Notes: a model not told the origin generated them from the letters alone. Shown: positions 44,463 to 54,035, counted from the stretch's first letter. The stretch is DNA of 64,000 nucleotides from Ascidiaceihabitans sp029251465 (GCF_042932805.1 NZ_CP170633.1:2418001-2482000), one strand, 5' to 3'. Numbers and translations are program-made.

Positions 44463-45170
44463 TCATAGTTCAATCCGAATGTCGTGAATCCACAGCTTTG
44501 GCGGGCGTGACAGCATAAACACCACCACATCGGCCAGATCATCAGGCTCGGTGAAAATGTGGTTCGGAACATCTTCATCCGCTTTGGCAAACATGCCGGT
44601 GTTGGTCCCGCTTTGGTACAACCCCGCCACGCGCACGCCATTGCCGATCTCGTCCTCTTTCAAAACATCCGTGAACCCGCGCACCCCATATTTTGTCGCC
44701 GAATAGACCGATTGGCCGGTCTGAGCGACCACGCCAGATTTCGAGACAACATTCAGCACAGCACCCTGTTCCGCCTCTCGGATCGCGGGCAGCGCGGCTT
44801 GGGTGATTTGCATCAAGCCTGTCAGGTTTGTCTGCACTGTCGCCTCAAGCATGTCGGGCGCGATGGTGTCGAGCGGACCTGCCTTGTGCCAAATTCCGGC
44901 GTTGTTGATCAAAATGTCTATGCCACCAAAATCTGCGATTATCCGGGCAACGGTGGCAGTAATTTGCGCGATGTTCTGCATGTCACACAGCAAACCTGCG
45001 GCTTTGGGGGCACCCGCCGCCAAAGCTTCTGCCTCTACTGTCGCCAGCCGTTCTGCGTTGCGTCCTAAAAACGCGACCTGGGCCCCTGCGGCCCCCAGTT
45101 TCAGGCAAATGTGACGCCCGATTCCATCGCTGCCGCCTGTGACGACAACCACTTTGTTCTTCAATTCCAT
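44463..45170 (-). CDS. Short-chain dehydrogenase/reductase
   Basis: A 235-residue classical SDR with the cofactor loop VTGGSDGIGRHICLKLG (about residues 10-26), NNAGI near 88-92, catalytic Ser in VVSKSGVV and the YSATKYG active-site Tyr and Lys at about 154-160. Arg-rich positions after the second strand (FLGRNAERL) suggest NADP. Substrate unknown. It lies between rpmG and rnpB, both minus strand, without tight coupling to either. Confidence 0.9.
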   Translation of the reverse strand: MELKNKVVVVTGGSDGIGRHICLKLGAAGAQVAFLGRNAERLATVEAEALAAGAPKAAGLLCDMQNIAQITATVARIIADFGGIDILINNAGIWHKAGPLDTIAPDMLEATVQTNLTGLMQITQAALPAIREAEQGAVLNVVSKSGVVAQTGQSVYSATKYGVRGFTDVLKEDEIGNGVRVAGLYQSGTNTGMFAKADEDVPNHIFTEPDDLADVVVFMLSRPPKLWIHDIRIEL

Positions 45171-45246
45171 TGATCAATCCGTTTGTGGGCCCGTTTGGCG
45201 CAATGTCTCATCCCATGCGGGCAGGCACAACAGGTTAGAAAAATAT

Positions 45247-45660
45247 GCGCGGAAGGCCTGTAAGCCGGATTTTGTCTAGGCGAATTGCTCCACCCGAGAT
45301 GATCATTCATCTTGAGATACAGTTACCTGCACCCCTCTAGCTGCCAACCCGGACCTGCTGGGGCCAAAGCGGCCCCGCCGCATGCCCGAAGGCAATTGGC
45401 GCGCGATCCCTATTTGGCATTGCTCCTGGTGGGGCTTGCCGTGCCGGTCTGGTTGCCCATCCCGCGGTGGGCTCTTACCCCACCGTTTCACCCTGACCTG
45501 CGTGTGATATCGGTTGCCCGATCCGCGCACAGGCGGTCTGTTTTCTGTGGCGCTTTCCCTGGGGTTGCCCCCGCCGGGCGTTACCCGGCACCATTGCTTT
45601 GTGGAGTCCGGACTTTCCTCGGGTCTGTTGCCAGTCCCGCGATCACCCAGCCTTCCGCGC
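45247..45660 (-). ncRNA. rnpB: RNase P RNA (class A)
   Basis: About 414 bases on the minus strand. The 5' end GCGCGGAAGGC pairs with the 3' end GCCTTCCGCGC (helix P1). The universal segment GAGGAAAGTCCGGACTCC lies at about 45603-45620, and the opposite universal region near the 3' end reads ATAAGCCGG-like AATCCGGCTTACAGG. The size and the intervening helices fit the alphaproteobacterial class A form. It is the catalytic RNA that trims the 5' leader of pre-tRNA. A short T-rich stretch follows the 3' end. Exact ends are within a few bases. Confidence 0.95.
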
Positions 45661-45765
45661 AGGGTGCTTTTGGCGGGTTGGGGGCGGTGCGTCAATGGAG
45701 GAGTTTGTGCATGCCTTTACCGGCCCTTCGGGGAGAGTATTTTTGGATCAAGACAATGGCGGGTT

Positions 45766-46362
45766 TTAGATCAGGTTGGGCCAGCGCAAAGCGATAGCGT
45801 GGCGCAGATCTATTGGGTCACAGGTGGCGGTGTAACCTGCGGCGATACCAGACGCTGCGATGTTTGCGGGATCAATGCCTGTTGCCGGTGCCGCAGCGGC
45901 GAGATTTTGATGTGCCAAGCGGGTCCAGTCAAAATATGGGCCCGGGTCAAATTTGCGCCCGGGAGCCATGTCTGAATGACCGATGACACCCTCTGGGGAG
46001 ATGTCCCATCGATCCAAAACCCCGACCAACAAGGTTTCTAACGCCAGCATTTGCGGTTCCGGGAACGGGTGCGTGCCGGTGTTGTCCAATTCAATCCCGA
46101 TGGAGCGTGAATTGATGTCGTCCTGCCCATGCCACTGCCCTGCCCCTGCGTGCCATGCGCGTTGATCCTCGGAGACCAGCTGCGTCACCTGCCCGTTGCG
46201 TGCGATGACATAGTGGGCTGACACTTCGTGTACGGGATCGCACAGCCGTATGATCGCGGCAGCAGCAGAAGTCATCGCCGTATAGTGGATCACCACCAAA
46301 GAGGGCCGCAACCCATTCCGGCGCGGCCCACAATTTGGTGAAATATGCTGGTTGATCTGCAG
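45766..46362 (-). CDS. N-acetylmuramoyl-L-alanine amidase (AmpD-like)
   Basis: An Amidase_2 domain protein of about 198 residues that cleaves the amide bond between MurNAc and L-Ala in peptidoglycan fragments. Zinc ligands are the His in LVVIHYTAM, and the His and Asp in VIGHSDMAPGRKFDPGPYFDW. No signal peptide is seen, consistent with a cytoplasmic recycling enzyme. The start is uncertain: no ATG or GTG lies near the expected N-terminus; a CTG at 46362 directly follows the stop of the upstream lipoprotein gene and has AGGCGG five bases before it. The in-frame ATG at 46743 is deep inside the upstream gene and is rejected. Translational coupling is likely. Confidence 0.85.
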   Translation of the reverse strand: MQINQHISPNCGPRRNGLRPSLVVIHYTAMTSAAAAIIRLCDPVHEVSAHYVIARNGQVTQLVSEDQRAWHAGAGQWHGQDDINSRSIGIELDNTGTHPFPEPQMLALETLLVGVLDRWDISPEGVIGHSDMAPGRKFDPGPYFDWTRLAHQNLAAAAPATGIDPANIAASGIAAGYTATCDPIDLRHAIALRWPNLI

Positions 46363-46363
46363 C

Positions 46364-47185
46364 TTAACCGCCTGATGTGGCACGGTACGGGGCTGGGTCC
46401 CAACCGCAAGCGTATCCGTCACCGTCAGGGTCCAGACCTTTGCGGTCTTTGATCGGTCCACCCCGTGCGAGGAAATCGATTTGCGCTTCGTCTGATGAGG
46501 CAAAGACTGCGCAATTGCGGGCAGATTTGCTGGCCGACACAAGGCTGATGCGCCGGTGTACTTGGGTGCCGCGCGGGTGTGACGTTTCCAAAGCGTAGGC
46601 CACGACGTTGGGTTGGCTGTTGCCGGCGCGTGTTGGCAGGGCCGTGGGCTGCACAACTGAGTATTGCGCGCGGTTTGCTTCAATTCGGGCCTTGTCGCTG
46701 GCGATAGATTGGCGCCCTGCGACGGCATCAAAGTCGTTTTCATCCGAAATGCCCGCGTTGTCCACAGCGAGGGGTACGGGATTGGACGGGCTTGCGTTCA
46801 CGACTTGGCGGCCAGAATTGGCAGCTGTCGCGGATGCGTTTTCTGCATCCTCTAGCGCCGCTGTTTGCGCGTCCAAATTCAGCGGTTCCTGATTTTGCGA
46901 GGCTGTTGGGCGACGCGGAGGTTGTCCCGCAGCCGTTTGATCAGACGGTGGTTGTCCGCCCGCAGGTGCCGCAGGTAAAGCGCTGCTGGCCACTTGAGCG
47001 GCCGCGGGTATTGTTGTTGGTGCCCTTGCACCGGCAAGTTCTGCCTCACGTTGGCGTTGCGCCTCAAGTGAGTTGTCAAAACCGACGCCACGTCCGGGCG
47101 CACCCGCGCCGCTGTCAGGGACCGCCGGCTGGCATGCTGCCAAAGCGCCCAGCGCCCCAGCCATAAGGAAGAATTTGAATGTCAT
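46364..47185 (-). CDS. Lipoprotein with C-terminal Excalibur-like motif
   Basis: A 273-residue protein: lipobox LAAC (Cys at residue 18), a long low-complexity region rich in Ala, Pro, Gln and Ser (about 25-150), and a C-terminal domain ending NCAVFASSDEAQIDFLARGGPIKDRKGLDPDGDGYACGWDPAPYR. The DxDGDGxxC and the earlier Cys match the Excalibur calcium-binding motif. It is probably an envelope-anchored protein that binds calcium near peptidoglycan. It sits directly before the amidase gene with no gap, which supports a cell-wall role. Confidence 0.83.
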   Translation of the reverse strand: MTFKFFLMAGALGALAACQPAVPDSGAGAPGRGVGFDNSLEAQRQREAELAGARAPTTIPAAAQVASSALPAAPAGGQPPSDQTAAGQPPRRPTASQNQEPLNLDAQTAALEDAENASATAANSGRQVVNASPSNPVPLAVDNAGISDENDFDAVAGRQSIASDKARIEANRAQYSVVQPTALPTRAGNSQPNVVAYALETSHPRGTQVHRRISLVSASKSARNCAVFASSDEAQIDFLARGGPIKDRKGLDPDGDGYACGWDPAPYRATSGG

Positions 47186-47230
47186 GTCGTGCCTCAGCTC
47201 GCGTCTCTAAGTTCGCTTAATGACGTCTAT

Positions 47231-48718
47231 CTACCACCATTTATTTGGTTTGGCTACAAATCCGGCCGCCTGTTCAAGGGCATAGGCGGAAGACAGCAGA
47301 TCGCCTTCTTCCCACGGACGCCCAATCAGTTGCAGACCCATTGGTAGACCTTTGGAATCCAGCCCCGCAGGGACCGCAATGCCCGGCAAACCCGCCATAT
47401 TCACCGTCACCGTGAACACATCGTTGAGGTACATTTGCACCGGATCAACATCCGTCATTTCCCCCAAACCAAAGGCCGAAGACGGCGTGGCTGGCGTCAG
47501 GATCGCGTCGATCCCTGCGGCGAACACGTCTTCAAAGTCTTTCTTGATCAAGGTACGCACGCGGCGCGCGCGGTTGTAATACGCGTCGTAGAAACCTGCA
47601 GACAGAACGTAGGTTCCGATCATCACGCGGCGCTGGACTTCGGGACCAAACCCTTCAGCGCGGGTTTTTTCGTACATCTCGGTGATGCCATCGCTCGCAT
47701 CCAAAGTGGCGCGATGCCCGTAGCGCACACCGTCGTAGCGCGCGAGGTTACTGGAGGCTTCGGCTGGCGCAATCACGTAGTATGCTGGCAGCGCGTATTT
47801 CGTGTGTGGCAATGAGATATCGACGATTTCAGCCCCGGCATCCCGCATCATTTCAGCGCCGTTTGACCACAGTTTTTCGATCTCTTCGGGCATGCCATCC
47901 ATGCGGTATTCTTTGGGGATACCGATTTTCTTGCCGCGAATGTCACCGGTCATCAGGGCTTCAAAATTCGGCACCGGCAAGTCCATGCTGGTGGAATCTT
48001 TGGGGTCATGCGAGCACATGGCCTCTAGCATGATCGCTGCATCGCGCACCGATTTGGTCATCGGGCCTGCTTGATCCAGGGACGATGCGAACGCCACCAC
48101 ACCCCAGCGCGAACAACGGCCATAGGTTGGTTTGATCCCGACTGTGCCGGTAAACGCGGCAGGTTGGCGGATCGAACCGCCGGTGTCTGTGCCGGTCGCA
48201 GCAAGGCATAGATCAGCGGCAACCGCTGCCGCAGACCCACCGGACGAACCACCGGGCGTCAACGCAGTATCGTCGTTGCCGCGTCGCCACGGGTTTACAA
48301 CGTTGCCATAAACAGACGTTTCGTTGGACGAGCCCATGGCGAATTCGTCCATGTTCAACTTGCCCAACATCACAGCGCCCGCATTTTGCAGGTTGGCCGA
48401 GACAGTGGATTCATACTGCGGCAAGAAACCTTCCAAGATACGCGAGCCCGCTTGGGATGGCACGTCTTTGGTGCAAAACAGGTCTTTGATCCCGATCGGC
48501 AGGCCACACATATCAGGGGCGTCACCGGCTTTGATGCGCAGGTCAGCGGCGTCGGCACGTTCCATCGCGATCTCAGGCGTGTGGTGCACAAAGGCGTTCA
48601 GCGCGCCGGCCCCTTGGATCGCGTTCAGGCAGCTTTCGGTCAATTCGCGTGACGTTGTTTCACCTGCGCGCAATGCATCGCGGGCTTCTGCCAGGCCCAG
48701 TTTGTTCAGATCAGACAT
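47231..48718 (-). CDS. gatA: Asp/Glu-tRNA amidotransferase subunit A
   Basis: The glutaminase subunit of GatCAB, which amidates Asp-tRNA(Asn) and Glu-tRNA(Gln). The 495-residue amidase-signature protein has the Ser-cisSer-Lys triad: Lys 78 ([10 protein letters not shown]), Ser 158 ([14 protein letters not shown]) and Ser 182 (DTGGSIRQP). Length is normal. The start codon shares one base with the gatC stop (TAATG). gatB is not in this window, which is common in Alphaproteobacteria. Confidence 0.96.
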   Translation of the reverse strand: MSDLNKLGLAEARDALRAGETTSRELTESCLNAIQGAGALNAFVHHTPEIAMERADAADLRIKAGDAPDMCGLPIGIKDLFCTKDVPSQAGSRILEGFLPQYESTVSANLQNAGAVMLGKLNMDEFAMGSSNETSVYGNVVNPWRRGNDDTALTPGGSSGGSAAAVAADLCLAATGTDTGGSIRQPAAFTGTVGIKPTYGRCSRWGVVAFASSLDQAGPMTKSVRDAAIMLEAMCSHDPKDSTSMDLPVPNFEALMTGDIRGKKIGIPKEYRMDGMPEEIEKLWSNGAEMMRDAGAEIVDISLPHTKYALPAYYVIAPAEASSNLARYDGVRYGHRATLDASDGITEMYEKTRAEGFGPEVQRRVMIGTYVLSAGFYDAYYNRARRVRTLIKKDFEDVFAAGIDAILTPATPSSAFGLGEMTDVDPVQMYLNDVFTVTVNMAGLPGIAVPAGLDSKGLPMGLQLIGRPWEEGDLLSSAYALEQAAGFVAKPNKWW

Positions 48719-49005
48719 TATTCAACCACCTTCGGCACGGCAAAGAACCCTTCGCGTTGATCGGGCGCATTTTTCAAAATGGCCTCGGCTTGGTTGCCGT
48801 CATTCACCACATCGGCGCGCCGCTTTAGGCGTTGCGGGGTAACAGAGGTCATCGGTTCAACACCTTCAACATCGACCTCGTTCAACTGCTCGATGAACCC
48901 GAGGATCGTGTTAAATTCCTCGGCCAGCGCCGGAAGCGCGTCTGGTTCGACCTTGATGCGGGCCAGTTTGGCGACGCGGGCGGCTGTGCTTGGATCAATC
49001 GACAT
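48718..49005 (-). CDS. gatC: Asp/Glu-tRNA amidotransferase subunit C
   Basis: The 95-residue stabilising subunit of GatCAB. It begins [19 protein letters not shown] and ends with the conserved [41 protein letters not shown], where the FxVPKV tail is the usual C-terminal signature. The ATG at 49005 follows GAGG by five bases; the in-frame extension to 49077 is unlikely. First gene of the gatCA pair. Confidence 0.95.
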   Translation of the reverse strand: MSIDPSTAARVAKLARIKVEPDALPALAEEFNTILGFIEQLNEVDVEGVEPMTSVTPQRLKRRADVVNDGNQAEAILKNAPDQREGFFAVPKVVE

Positions 49006-49151
49006 GAAAACCTCATTTGCTGATCGGTGGTTTAGCGCGGGTGGCAAGCCCTCGCAAGGGGTTAGCACCCTGTGCAAATCGACGAACGCAGGCTTGCCGC
49101 AGATCGGGTTTTATGGGCACTCTGGCGAAACGCCCTCACAGGAGACTTGCG

Positions 49152-49559
49152 ATGAAACTTACCCTGCACCACGTCAGCTTTAGTTCGGAAAACGTCGCGC
49201 GACTGGACGCGTTTTACCGCGATGTTTTGCAATTAGACGCGGTGACCGAAGACATCCCCAAACGCGAGGTGAACAAAGGTTACGCAGGCGATATTGCCTT
49301 TATCACAGATGGCGAAATCCAGACGCATATCGCGCAAAAAGACCTAACTGTCGGGTTCAAAACCGGACATGCGGTTAACCCCGTTGAGCGCGGGCACATC
49401 GCGTATCGCACAGACAACATCCAAGAGGTCATGGCGCATCTGGACGCAAAAGGCATTCAATATTCGGATTGGGGACACACAGCGGCCGCTGAATGGCATC
49501 AGATCTTTTTCTACGATCCGGACGGCAATGTGATCGAAATCCATCAGGTTGATACATGA
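49152..49559 (+). CDS. VOC-family (glyoxalase/dioxygenase fold) protein
   Basis: A 135-residue protein with two paired beta-alpha-beta-beta-beta modules: LHHVSFSSENVARLDAFYRDVLQLDAV at the start, and HIAYRTDNIQEVMAHLDAKGI...HQIFFYDPDGNVIEIHQVD in the second half. His 6, His 81-like and the C-terminal Glu are in the positions that bind metal in this superfamily. Substrate unknown: methylglyoxal-type, aromatic and antibiotic-binding members all look alike at this level. AGGAG precedes the ATG. Its 3' end overlaps the convergent ceramidase-like gene by 16 bases. Confidence 0.85.
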   Translation: MKLTLHHVSFSSENVARLDAFYRDVLQLDAVTEDIPKREVNKGYAGDIAFITDGEIQTHIAQKDLTVGFKTGHAVNPVERGHIAYRTDNIQEVMAHLDAKGIQYSDWGHTAAAEWHQIFFYDPDGNVIEIHQVDT

Positions 49560-50182
49560 CGGCGGTAGACCTCGATCATCCAACCTAACATTGTTGCGTT
49601 CAATACATGCCAAATGAAATGCGTACCGATGGGCCAGTTGGCGCACAGGCTTTGGTCCAGTGACCGGATGGTGATCGACACACATAAAATCAGCGCTCCG
49701 ATGGCCAAACCGCGTGCAGTTGCCGAAAAGCGGCGACGCAGTAGTGCCGCATAAACCAACAGCAAAATCGGGACTGCCCAGTAGAAATCGGAAATCCTTA
49801 TGAACGGAATGGAATCGAGGATCGGCACCATCACGTAGGCATAAGGTGCAAAGCCAAGTGTCGCCAAAACCGCCCACCACCAGCGCATTCCAACGACGTC
49901 ACGGTTCACCAGAAACAGATACACAAGGATAAAGGTCGCAATTGGCACAACATCCGCCAATTCAGCCCAGCGCGTTGCGTGCGTATGGAACAAAAATGAC
50001 CCGATCCCGATGACAAACAATATCGCGCACAGCACCCGCGCACAGACAGCGCCCGAACACCGCCGCCACATCCACGCCGCCGCAACCAGAAACGCGCCGT
50101 TAGACACAGCATTCATCGGTTCCGACCAATAGCTCAGGTCCGTTCGTTCACAGTAATAATCCCCCTGCTCTGACCAATTCAT
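49544..50182 (-). CDS. Ceramidase-family (alkaline ceramidase fold) membrane protein
   Basis: A 212-residue protein with about seven hydrophobic segments. WSEPMNAVSNGAFLVAAA near the start, FLFHTHATRWAELADVVPI in the middle, and GTHFIWHVLNATM at the end carry the Ser, His and Asp pattern of the alkaline-ceramidase/PAQR-like CREST superfamily. In bacteria without ceramide such proteins are hydrolases of unknown lipid amides. The ATG at 50182 is preceded by AGGGGCGGG. Convergent with the VOC gene. Confidence 0.83.
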   Translation of the reverse strand: MNWSEQGDYYCERTDLSYWSEPMNAVSNGAFLVAAAWMWRRCSGAVCARVLCAILFVIGIGSFLFHTHATRWAELADVVPIATFILVYLFLVNRDVVGMRWWWAVLATLGFAPYAYVMVPILDSIPFIRISDFYWAVPILLLVYAALLRRRFSATARGLAIGALILCVSITIRSLDQSLCANWPIGTHFIWHVLNATMLGWMIEVYRRHVST

Positions 50183-50278
50183 CACCCGCCCCTTTTGTCT
50201 TGATCAAAAATACTCAACCCTTAGGCTCCCATACTTCGCGACACAGTGCTAGCGTGACGCAATACAGGAGACATCTCA

Positions 50279-50971
50279 ATGAACATCATCTGGCTCGGCC
50301 ACGGCAGCTTTCGCATCGAAATCGAAGATCAAGTGCTCCTGATCGACCCATGGCTGACCGGCAATCCGATGCTGAGCGAAGACCAGCACGAGGCCGCCCT
50401 GAACGGTGCGACCGATATCCTTGTCACCCACGCGCATTTTGACCACATCACCGATGTTCCTGCCATTTCCAAGGCCCAAAACGCGCCGGTTTCAGGCATG
50501 TACGAGCTGGCACAATTCTTGGCCAGCCAAGGTGCTGTAGAGGGTGATGCCTTCAACATGGGCGGCACAATCATGCGTGGCAACGTTGCGATTTCGATGG
50601 TGCCTGCCTCCCATTCGTCCTCTGCTGAGATCGACGGCTTGCGTCACTACATGGGCAACGAAAGCGGGTTGATCATCAAAGGTGAAGGGCACTGTATTTA
50701 CGTGTCCGGCGACACCGGCATCATGGCAGACATGGACTGGATCGGGGATTTCTACAAACCCGACATTGGCATCCTGTCCGCAGGTGGGCATTTCACCATG
50801 GGCATGGCCGAGGCCGCCTACGCCGCCAAACGCTACTTTGATTTCAAGACCGTCATCCCGTGCCACTACCGCACCATGCCGCTGCTAGAACAATCAGCCG
50901 ATGTTTTGCGCGACGGCTTGCCCGGTGTCGACGTGGTCGAACCGCAAGTGATGCAGCCCTTGGCGTTCTAA
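50279..50971 (+). CDS. UPF0173 metal-dependent hydrolase
   Basis: A 230-residue metallo-beta-lactamase-fold protein of the UPF0173 (YtkL-like) family. The metal site is THAHFDHI (His 51, His 53, Asp 55, His 56), with later His residues in PASHSS, SAGGHFTMG and IPCHYRTMP. The N-terminal WLGHGSFRIE and YVSGDTGIMADM are family signatures. Cytoplasmic; substrate unknown. AGGAG lies eight bases before the ATG. It is a stand-alone gene, with 120 bases before cydA. Confidence 0.93.
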   Translation: MNIIWLGHGSFRIEIEDQVLLIDPWLTGNPMLSEDQHEAALNGATDILVTHAHFDHITDVPAISKAQNAPVSGMYELAQFLASQGAVEGDAFNMGGTIMRGNVAISMVPASHSSSAEIDGLRHYMGNESGLIIKGEGHCIYVSGDTGIMADMDWIGDFYKPDIGILSAGGHFTMGMAEAAYAAKRYFDFKTVIPCHYRTMPLLEQSADVLRDGLPGVDVVEPQVMQPLAF

Positions 50972-51091
50972 GCCCCTGCGACAAAGCGCACATGTGCATT
51001 TTGCCGCATCCAACTGTTTTTTAAGGTCGTCGCATTACTTCTAGTCCAAAGATGAACGCACACCGGCGTTTACTGATCAAAGGGCGAACCC

Positions 51092-52480
51092 ATGGACACA
51101 CTATTGCTGTCACGCATCCAATTCGGGGCGAATATCTCGTTTCACATCCTGTTTCCGACCATCACGATTGCGCTCGGATGGATGTTGCTGTTTTTCAAGC
51201 TGCGTTTTAACGCAACAAAAGACCGCAAATGGATGGACGCTTACATGTTCTGGGTGAAAATCTTTGCCCTGTCCTTTGCCATGGGTGTTGTGTCCGGCAT
51301 CACCATGTCCTTCCAATTCGGCACCAACTGGCCCGGCTTTATGGAAACGGTCGGCAATGTTGCGGGCCCCCTGCTCGCCTACGAAATCATGACCGCCTTT
51401 TTCCTCGAGGCTGTGTTTTTGGGCATCATGCTGTTCGGTGCGTCGAGGGTGCCTAGCTGGGTGCACACCGGCGCGACGTTCCTTGTGGCGTTCGGCACAA
51501 CCATGTCGACCTTCTGGATCATCGTTCTGAACAGCTGGATGCACACGCCACAAGGGTATGAATTGGTCGACGGGGTCGTCCATGCAACCGACTGGTTTGC
51601 GATCGTGTTCAACCCCTCGATGCCCTACCGCTTTGTGCACATGTTGTTGGCCTCTGGCTTGACTGTCGCCTTTTTGATCGCCGGTGTGTCCGCCTTGCGG
51701 ATGCTGTGGGGCGACACCGCCGAAAGCGTCAAGTCTGCACTGCGCGTGGGCATCATCACTGCTGCCGCATTGATCCCGCTACAAATCTTTGCCGGTGACA
51801 TGCACGGTCTGAACACGCTGGAACACCAGCCTGCCAAGGTCGCCGCGATGGAAGGCAACTGGGAAACCGGCCCCAACATCCCGCTGGTTTTGTTTGCCAT
51901 TCCGGATCAGGAAACCCGGTCGAACAAATTCGAAATTTCGATCCCCAACGGTGCCTCTTTGATCCTGAAACACAAAGCTGACGGGATTGTACCCGGCCTG
52001 AACGATTTTGTGGCCGAAGATGGCACCATCCTGCACCCTCGCGTGTCCGCTGTGTTCTTCAGCTTTCGGATCATGATCGGCGTTGGCGTGGCTATGCTGG
52101 CGTTGTCTTGGGCCGGCGTGGTTCTGCTGCGCCGCCGTGGTGCGGGCAACATGCCAAAACTTGTTCTACTGGCCTTTACCGGCATGACCTTTGGCGGCTG
52201 GATCGCGACCCTCGCGGGCTGGTACACCACGGAAATCGGGCGCCAACCGTGGCTGGTCCAAGGGGTGCTGAGCACCAAGGATGCGGTCAGCGATGTGCCT
52301 GCCGGCATGGTCCTTGGCACGCTGATCGCCTACCTCGTGATCTATCTGGCCCTGATCGTCGCCTACATCAGCGTCATCCTGTATTTGGCCCGCAAGGCCA
52401 GCACGGGCCAGCCATTGTCCAAACGCGATTATCCGCGTGGCGGCGAGGCCGAAGTTTACGCAATGCAGCCCGGAGAATAG
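51092..52480 (+). CDS. cydA: Cytochrome bd-type quinol oxidase subunit I (CIO type)
   Basis: Quinol:oxygen oxidoreductase subunit carrying the hemes, in the inner membrane. The 462-residue chain is shorter than E. coli CydA, because the quinol-binding Q loop lacks its C-terminal insert; this is the pattern of the cyanide-insensitive oxidase (CioA). Heme ligand His 18 lies in ANISFHILFPT, and GRQPWLVQGVLST is the conserved loop. Nine hydrophobic segments. Followed three bases later by cydB. No cydDC or cydX is adjacent, although the Cio forms usually manage without a nearby cydDC. Confidence 0.94.
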   Translation: MDTLLLSRIQFGANISFHILFPTITIALGWMLLFFKLRFNATKDRKWMDAYMFWVKIFALSFAMGVVSGITMSFQFGTNWPGFMETVGNVAGPLLAYEIMTAFFLEAVFLGIMLFGASRVPSWVHTGATFLVAFGTTMSTFWIIVLNSWMHTPQGYELVDGVVHATDWFAIVFNPSMPYRFVHMLLASGLTVAFLIAGVSALRMLWGDTAESVKSALRVGIITAAALIPLQIFAGDMHGLNTLEHQPAKVAAMEGNWETGPNIPLVLFAIPDQETRSNKFEISIPNGASLILKHKADGIVPGLNDFVAEDGTILHPRVSAVFFSFRIMIGVGVAMLALSWAGVVLLRRRGAGNMPKLVLLAFTGMTFGGWIATLAGWYTTEIGRQPWLVQGVLSTKDAVSDVPAGMVLGTLIAYLVIYLALIVAYISVILYLARKASTGQPLSKRDYPRGGEAEVYAMQPGE

Positions 52481-52483
52481 CAG

Positions 52484-53527
52484 ATGGAATTGTTTGGAGA
52501 TCCGGCCGTTTGGCTGCCGTGGACATTCGCCGCCCTGATGGGCGTTTCAATCCTGATCTACGTGATTTTGGACGGCTTCGATCTGGGTGTCGGCCTGCTG
52601 ATGCCGTTGGCGGATGACGACGAAAAAGACCGGCTTGTGGCCTCGATCGGGCCGTTCTGGGACGCGAATGAAACGTGGCTCGTGCTGGCGATTGGCTTGT
52701 TGCTGGTGGCCTTCCCCCCTGCTCACGGGATTATCCTGACGGCGCTGTACCTGCCGGTGTTCATCATGCTCGTCGGCTTGATCCTGCGCGGTGTGTCGTT
52801 CGAATTCCGCGCCAAGGCACCGATTGCGCAAAAACCAAAATGGAATGCTGCGTTTTTTGTAGGGTCGCTGATGGCCTCGATGTCGCAAGGCTTCATGCTG
52901 GGCATGTACGTGATGGGGCTGACGTGGACGTGGGCGCATGTTGGCTTTGCGATGTTGACCGCGATTTTCCTGACGGTCGGATACAGCTTTATCGGCGCGG
53001 CGTGGCTGATTGGCAAAACCGAGGGGCGTTTGCAATCCCACGCGGTGCGCTGGGCCAAAGGCGGCATTTGGGGCCTGATCCTCGGGATTGGGGCGATCTC
53101 GCTTGCGACCCCGTTCGTCAGCACCCGCATCTTTGACAAGTGGTTCAGCTTGCCCGAGGCGTTGTATCTCGCGCCGTTACCAATCGTTTCAGCCGCACTG
53201 GTCGCCTACATCTGGTGGGAATTGCGCAATCTACCGAGATCAGATGATCGTCGTGCGTGGGGGCCATTCATTGCCGCCGCAACCTTGTTCATTTGCGCCT
53301 TTGTCGGCATGGCCTATTCGTTCTATCCGTATGTGGTGCCGGAAAAGCTGACGATCTACGAATCCGCATCGGCCCCTGAAAGCCTGTTCATCATCCTGAT
53401 CGGAACGCTGTGGGTGCTGCCTGCAATCCTCGGCTACACGATCCTGTCCTACTATATTTTCCGCGGCAAAGCGTCAGATCTAAAGTACGACATTCAGGAA
53501 CAGGTCGCGAATGAAGAGGCGACCTAG
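52484..53527 (+). CDS. cydB: Cytochrome bd-type quinol oxidase subunit II
   Basis: The 347-residue partner of CydA, with eight or nine hydrophobic segments. WTFAALMGVSILIYVILDGFDLGVGLLMPL at the N-terminus and IGPFWDANETWLVLA at about 46-60 are CydB signatures. It makes a complex with CydA that lowers oxygen without proton pumping and supports growth at low oxygen or with respiratory poisons. It ends with a four-base overlap with the convergent tadA gene. Confidence 0.94.
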   Translation: MELFGDPAVWLPWTFAALMGVSILIYVILDGFDLGVGLLMPLADDDEKDRLVASIGPFWDANETWLVLAIGLLLVAFPPAHGIILTALYLPVFIMLVGLILRGVSFEFRAKAPIAQKPKWNAAFFVGSLMASMSQGFMLGMYVMGLTWTWAHVGFAMLTAIFLTVGYSFIGAAWLIGKTEGRLQSHAVRWAKGGIWGLILGIGAISLATPFVSTRIFDKWFSLPEALYLAPLPIVSAALVAYIWWELRNLPRSDDRRAWGPFIAAATLFICAFVGMAYSFYPYVVPEKLTIYESASAPESLFIILIGTLWVLPAILGYTILSYYIFRGKASDLKYDIQEQVANEEAT

Positions 53528-53973
53528 CGTCGGGTCTTAAAGAAATCTGTGAGTAAGGTGCGGGATGCTTCAGCGTCGATGCCGTCATACACCTCTGGGG
53601 CGTGATGGCATTGGGCGTGGGTGAAAATGCGCGCGCCAACTGTGACGCCGCCTGATTTCGGATCATCGGCCCCGAAATACAGCCGTTTGATCCGCGCATT
53701 GCTGATCGCCGCGGCGCACATCGGGCAAGGTTCTAGCGTCACGTACAGATCGTGATCGTTCAACCGCTCTGCCCCGATCGCAGCGCAAGCAGCGCGGATC
53801 GCCAAAACTTCGGCGTGGGCCGTCGGGTCGTTCAATTCGCGCGTGCGGTTGCCCGCAGATGCCACGATTTGCCCACCCGGGGACACGATCACAGCGCCCA
53901 CAGGCACTTCGCCGCGCGCACCGGCCAGCCGCGCTTGTTCCAGTGCATCACCCATGAAAGATCGAAAAACCAT
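53524..53973 (-). CDS. tadA: tRNA(Arg) adenosine-34 deaminase
   Basis: A 149-residue zinc deaminase that converts A34 to inosine in tRNA-Arg(ACG). Motifs: HAEVLAIRAA (His 53 zinc ligand, Glu 55 proton shuttle) and PCPMCAAAI (Cys 83, Cys 86). Length and the RIKRLYFGADDPKSGGV stretch fit TadA. MVFRSFMGDALEQARLAGARGEVPVGAVIV is the start; a second in-frame Met six codons on is an alternative. Divergent from the pseudouridine synthase gene, a common neighbourhood in Alphaproteobacteria. Confidence 0.93.
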   Translation of the reverse strand: MVFRSFMGDALEQARLAGARGEVPVGAVIVSPGGQIVASAGNRTRELNDPTAHAEVLAIRAACAAIGAERLNDHDLYVTLEPCPMCAAAISNARIKRLYFGADDPKSGGVTVGARIFTHAQCHHAPEVYDGIDAEASRTLLTDFFKTRR

Positions 53974-54035
53974 GCCCCATCTGCCATCAACATAGGCGCT
54001 TTCGCAAGACTGCCAGATAGGCTAGGTGCAACGTC

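Noticed and set aside
46366..46743. N-terminal extension of the amidase to an ATG
   Set aside because: It lies in another frame of the Excalibur lipoprotein gene and has no recognisable sequence.
51040..51091. FNR-type box before cydA
   Set aside because: A TGATCAA half is present near 51074 but the other half and spacing do not fit TTGAT-N4-ATCAA.
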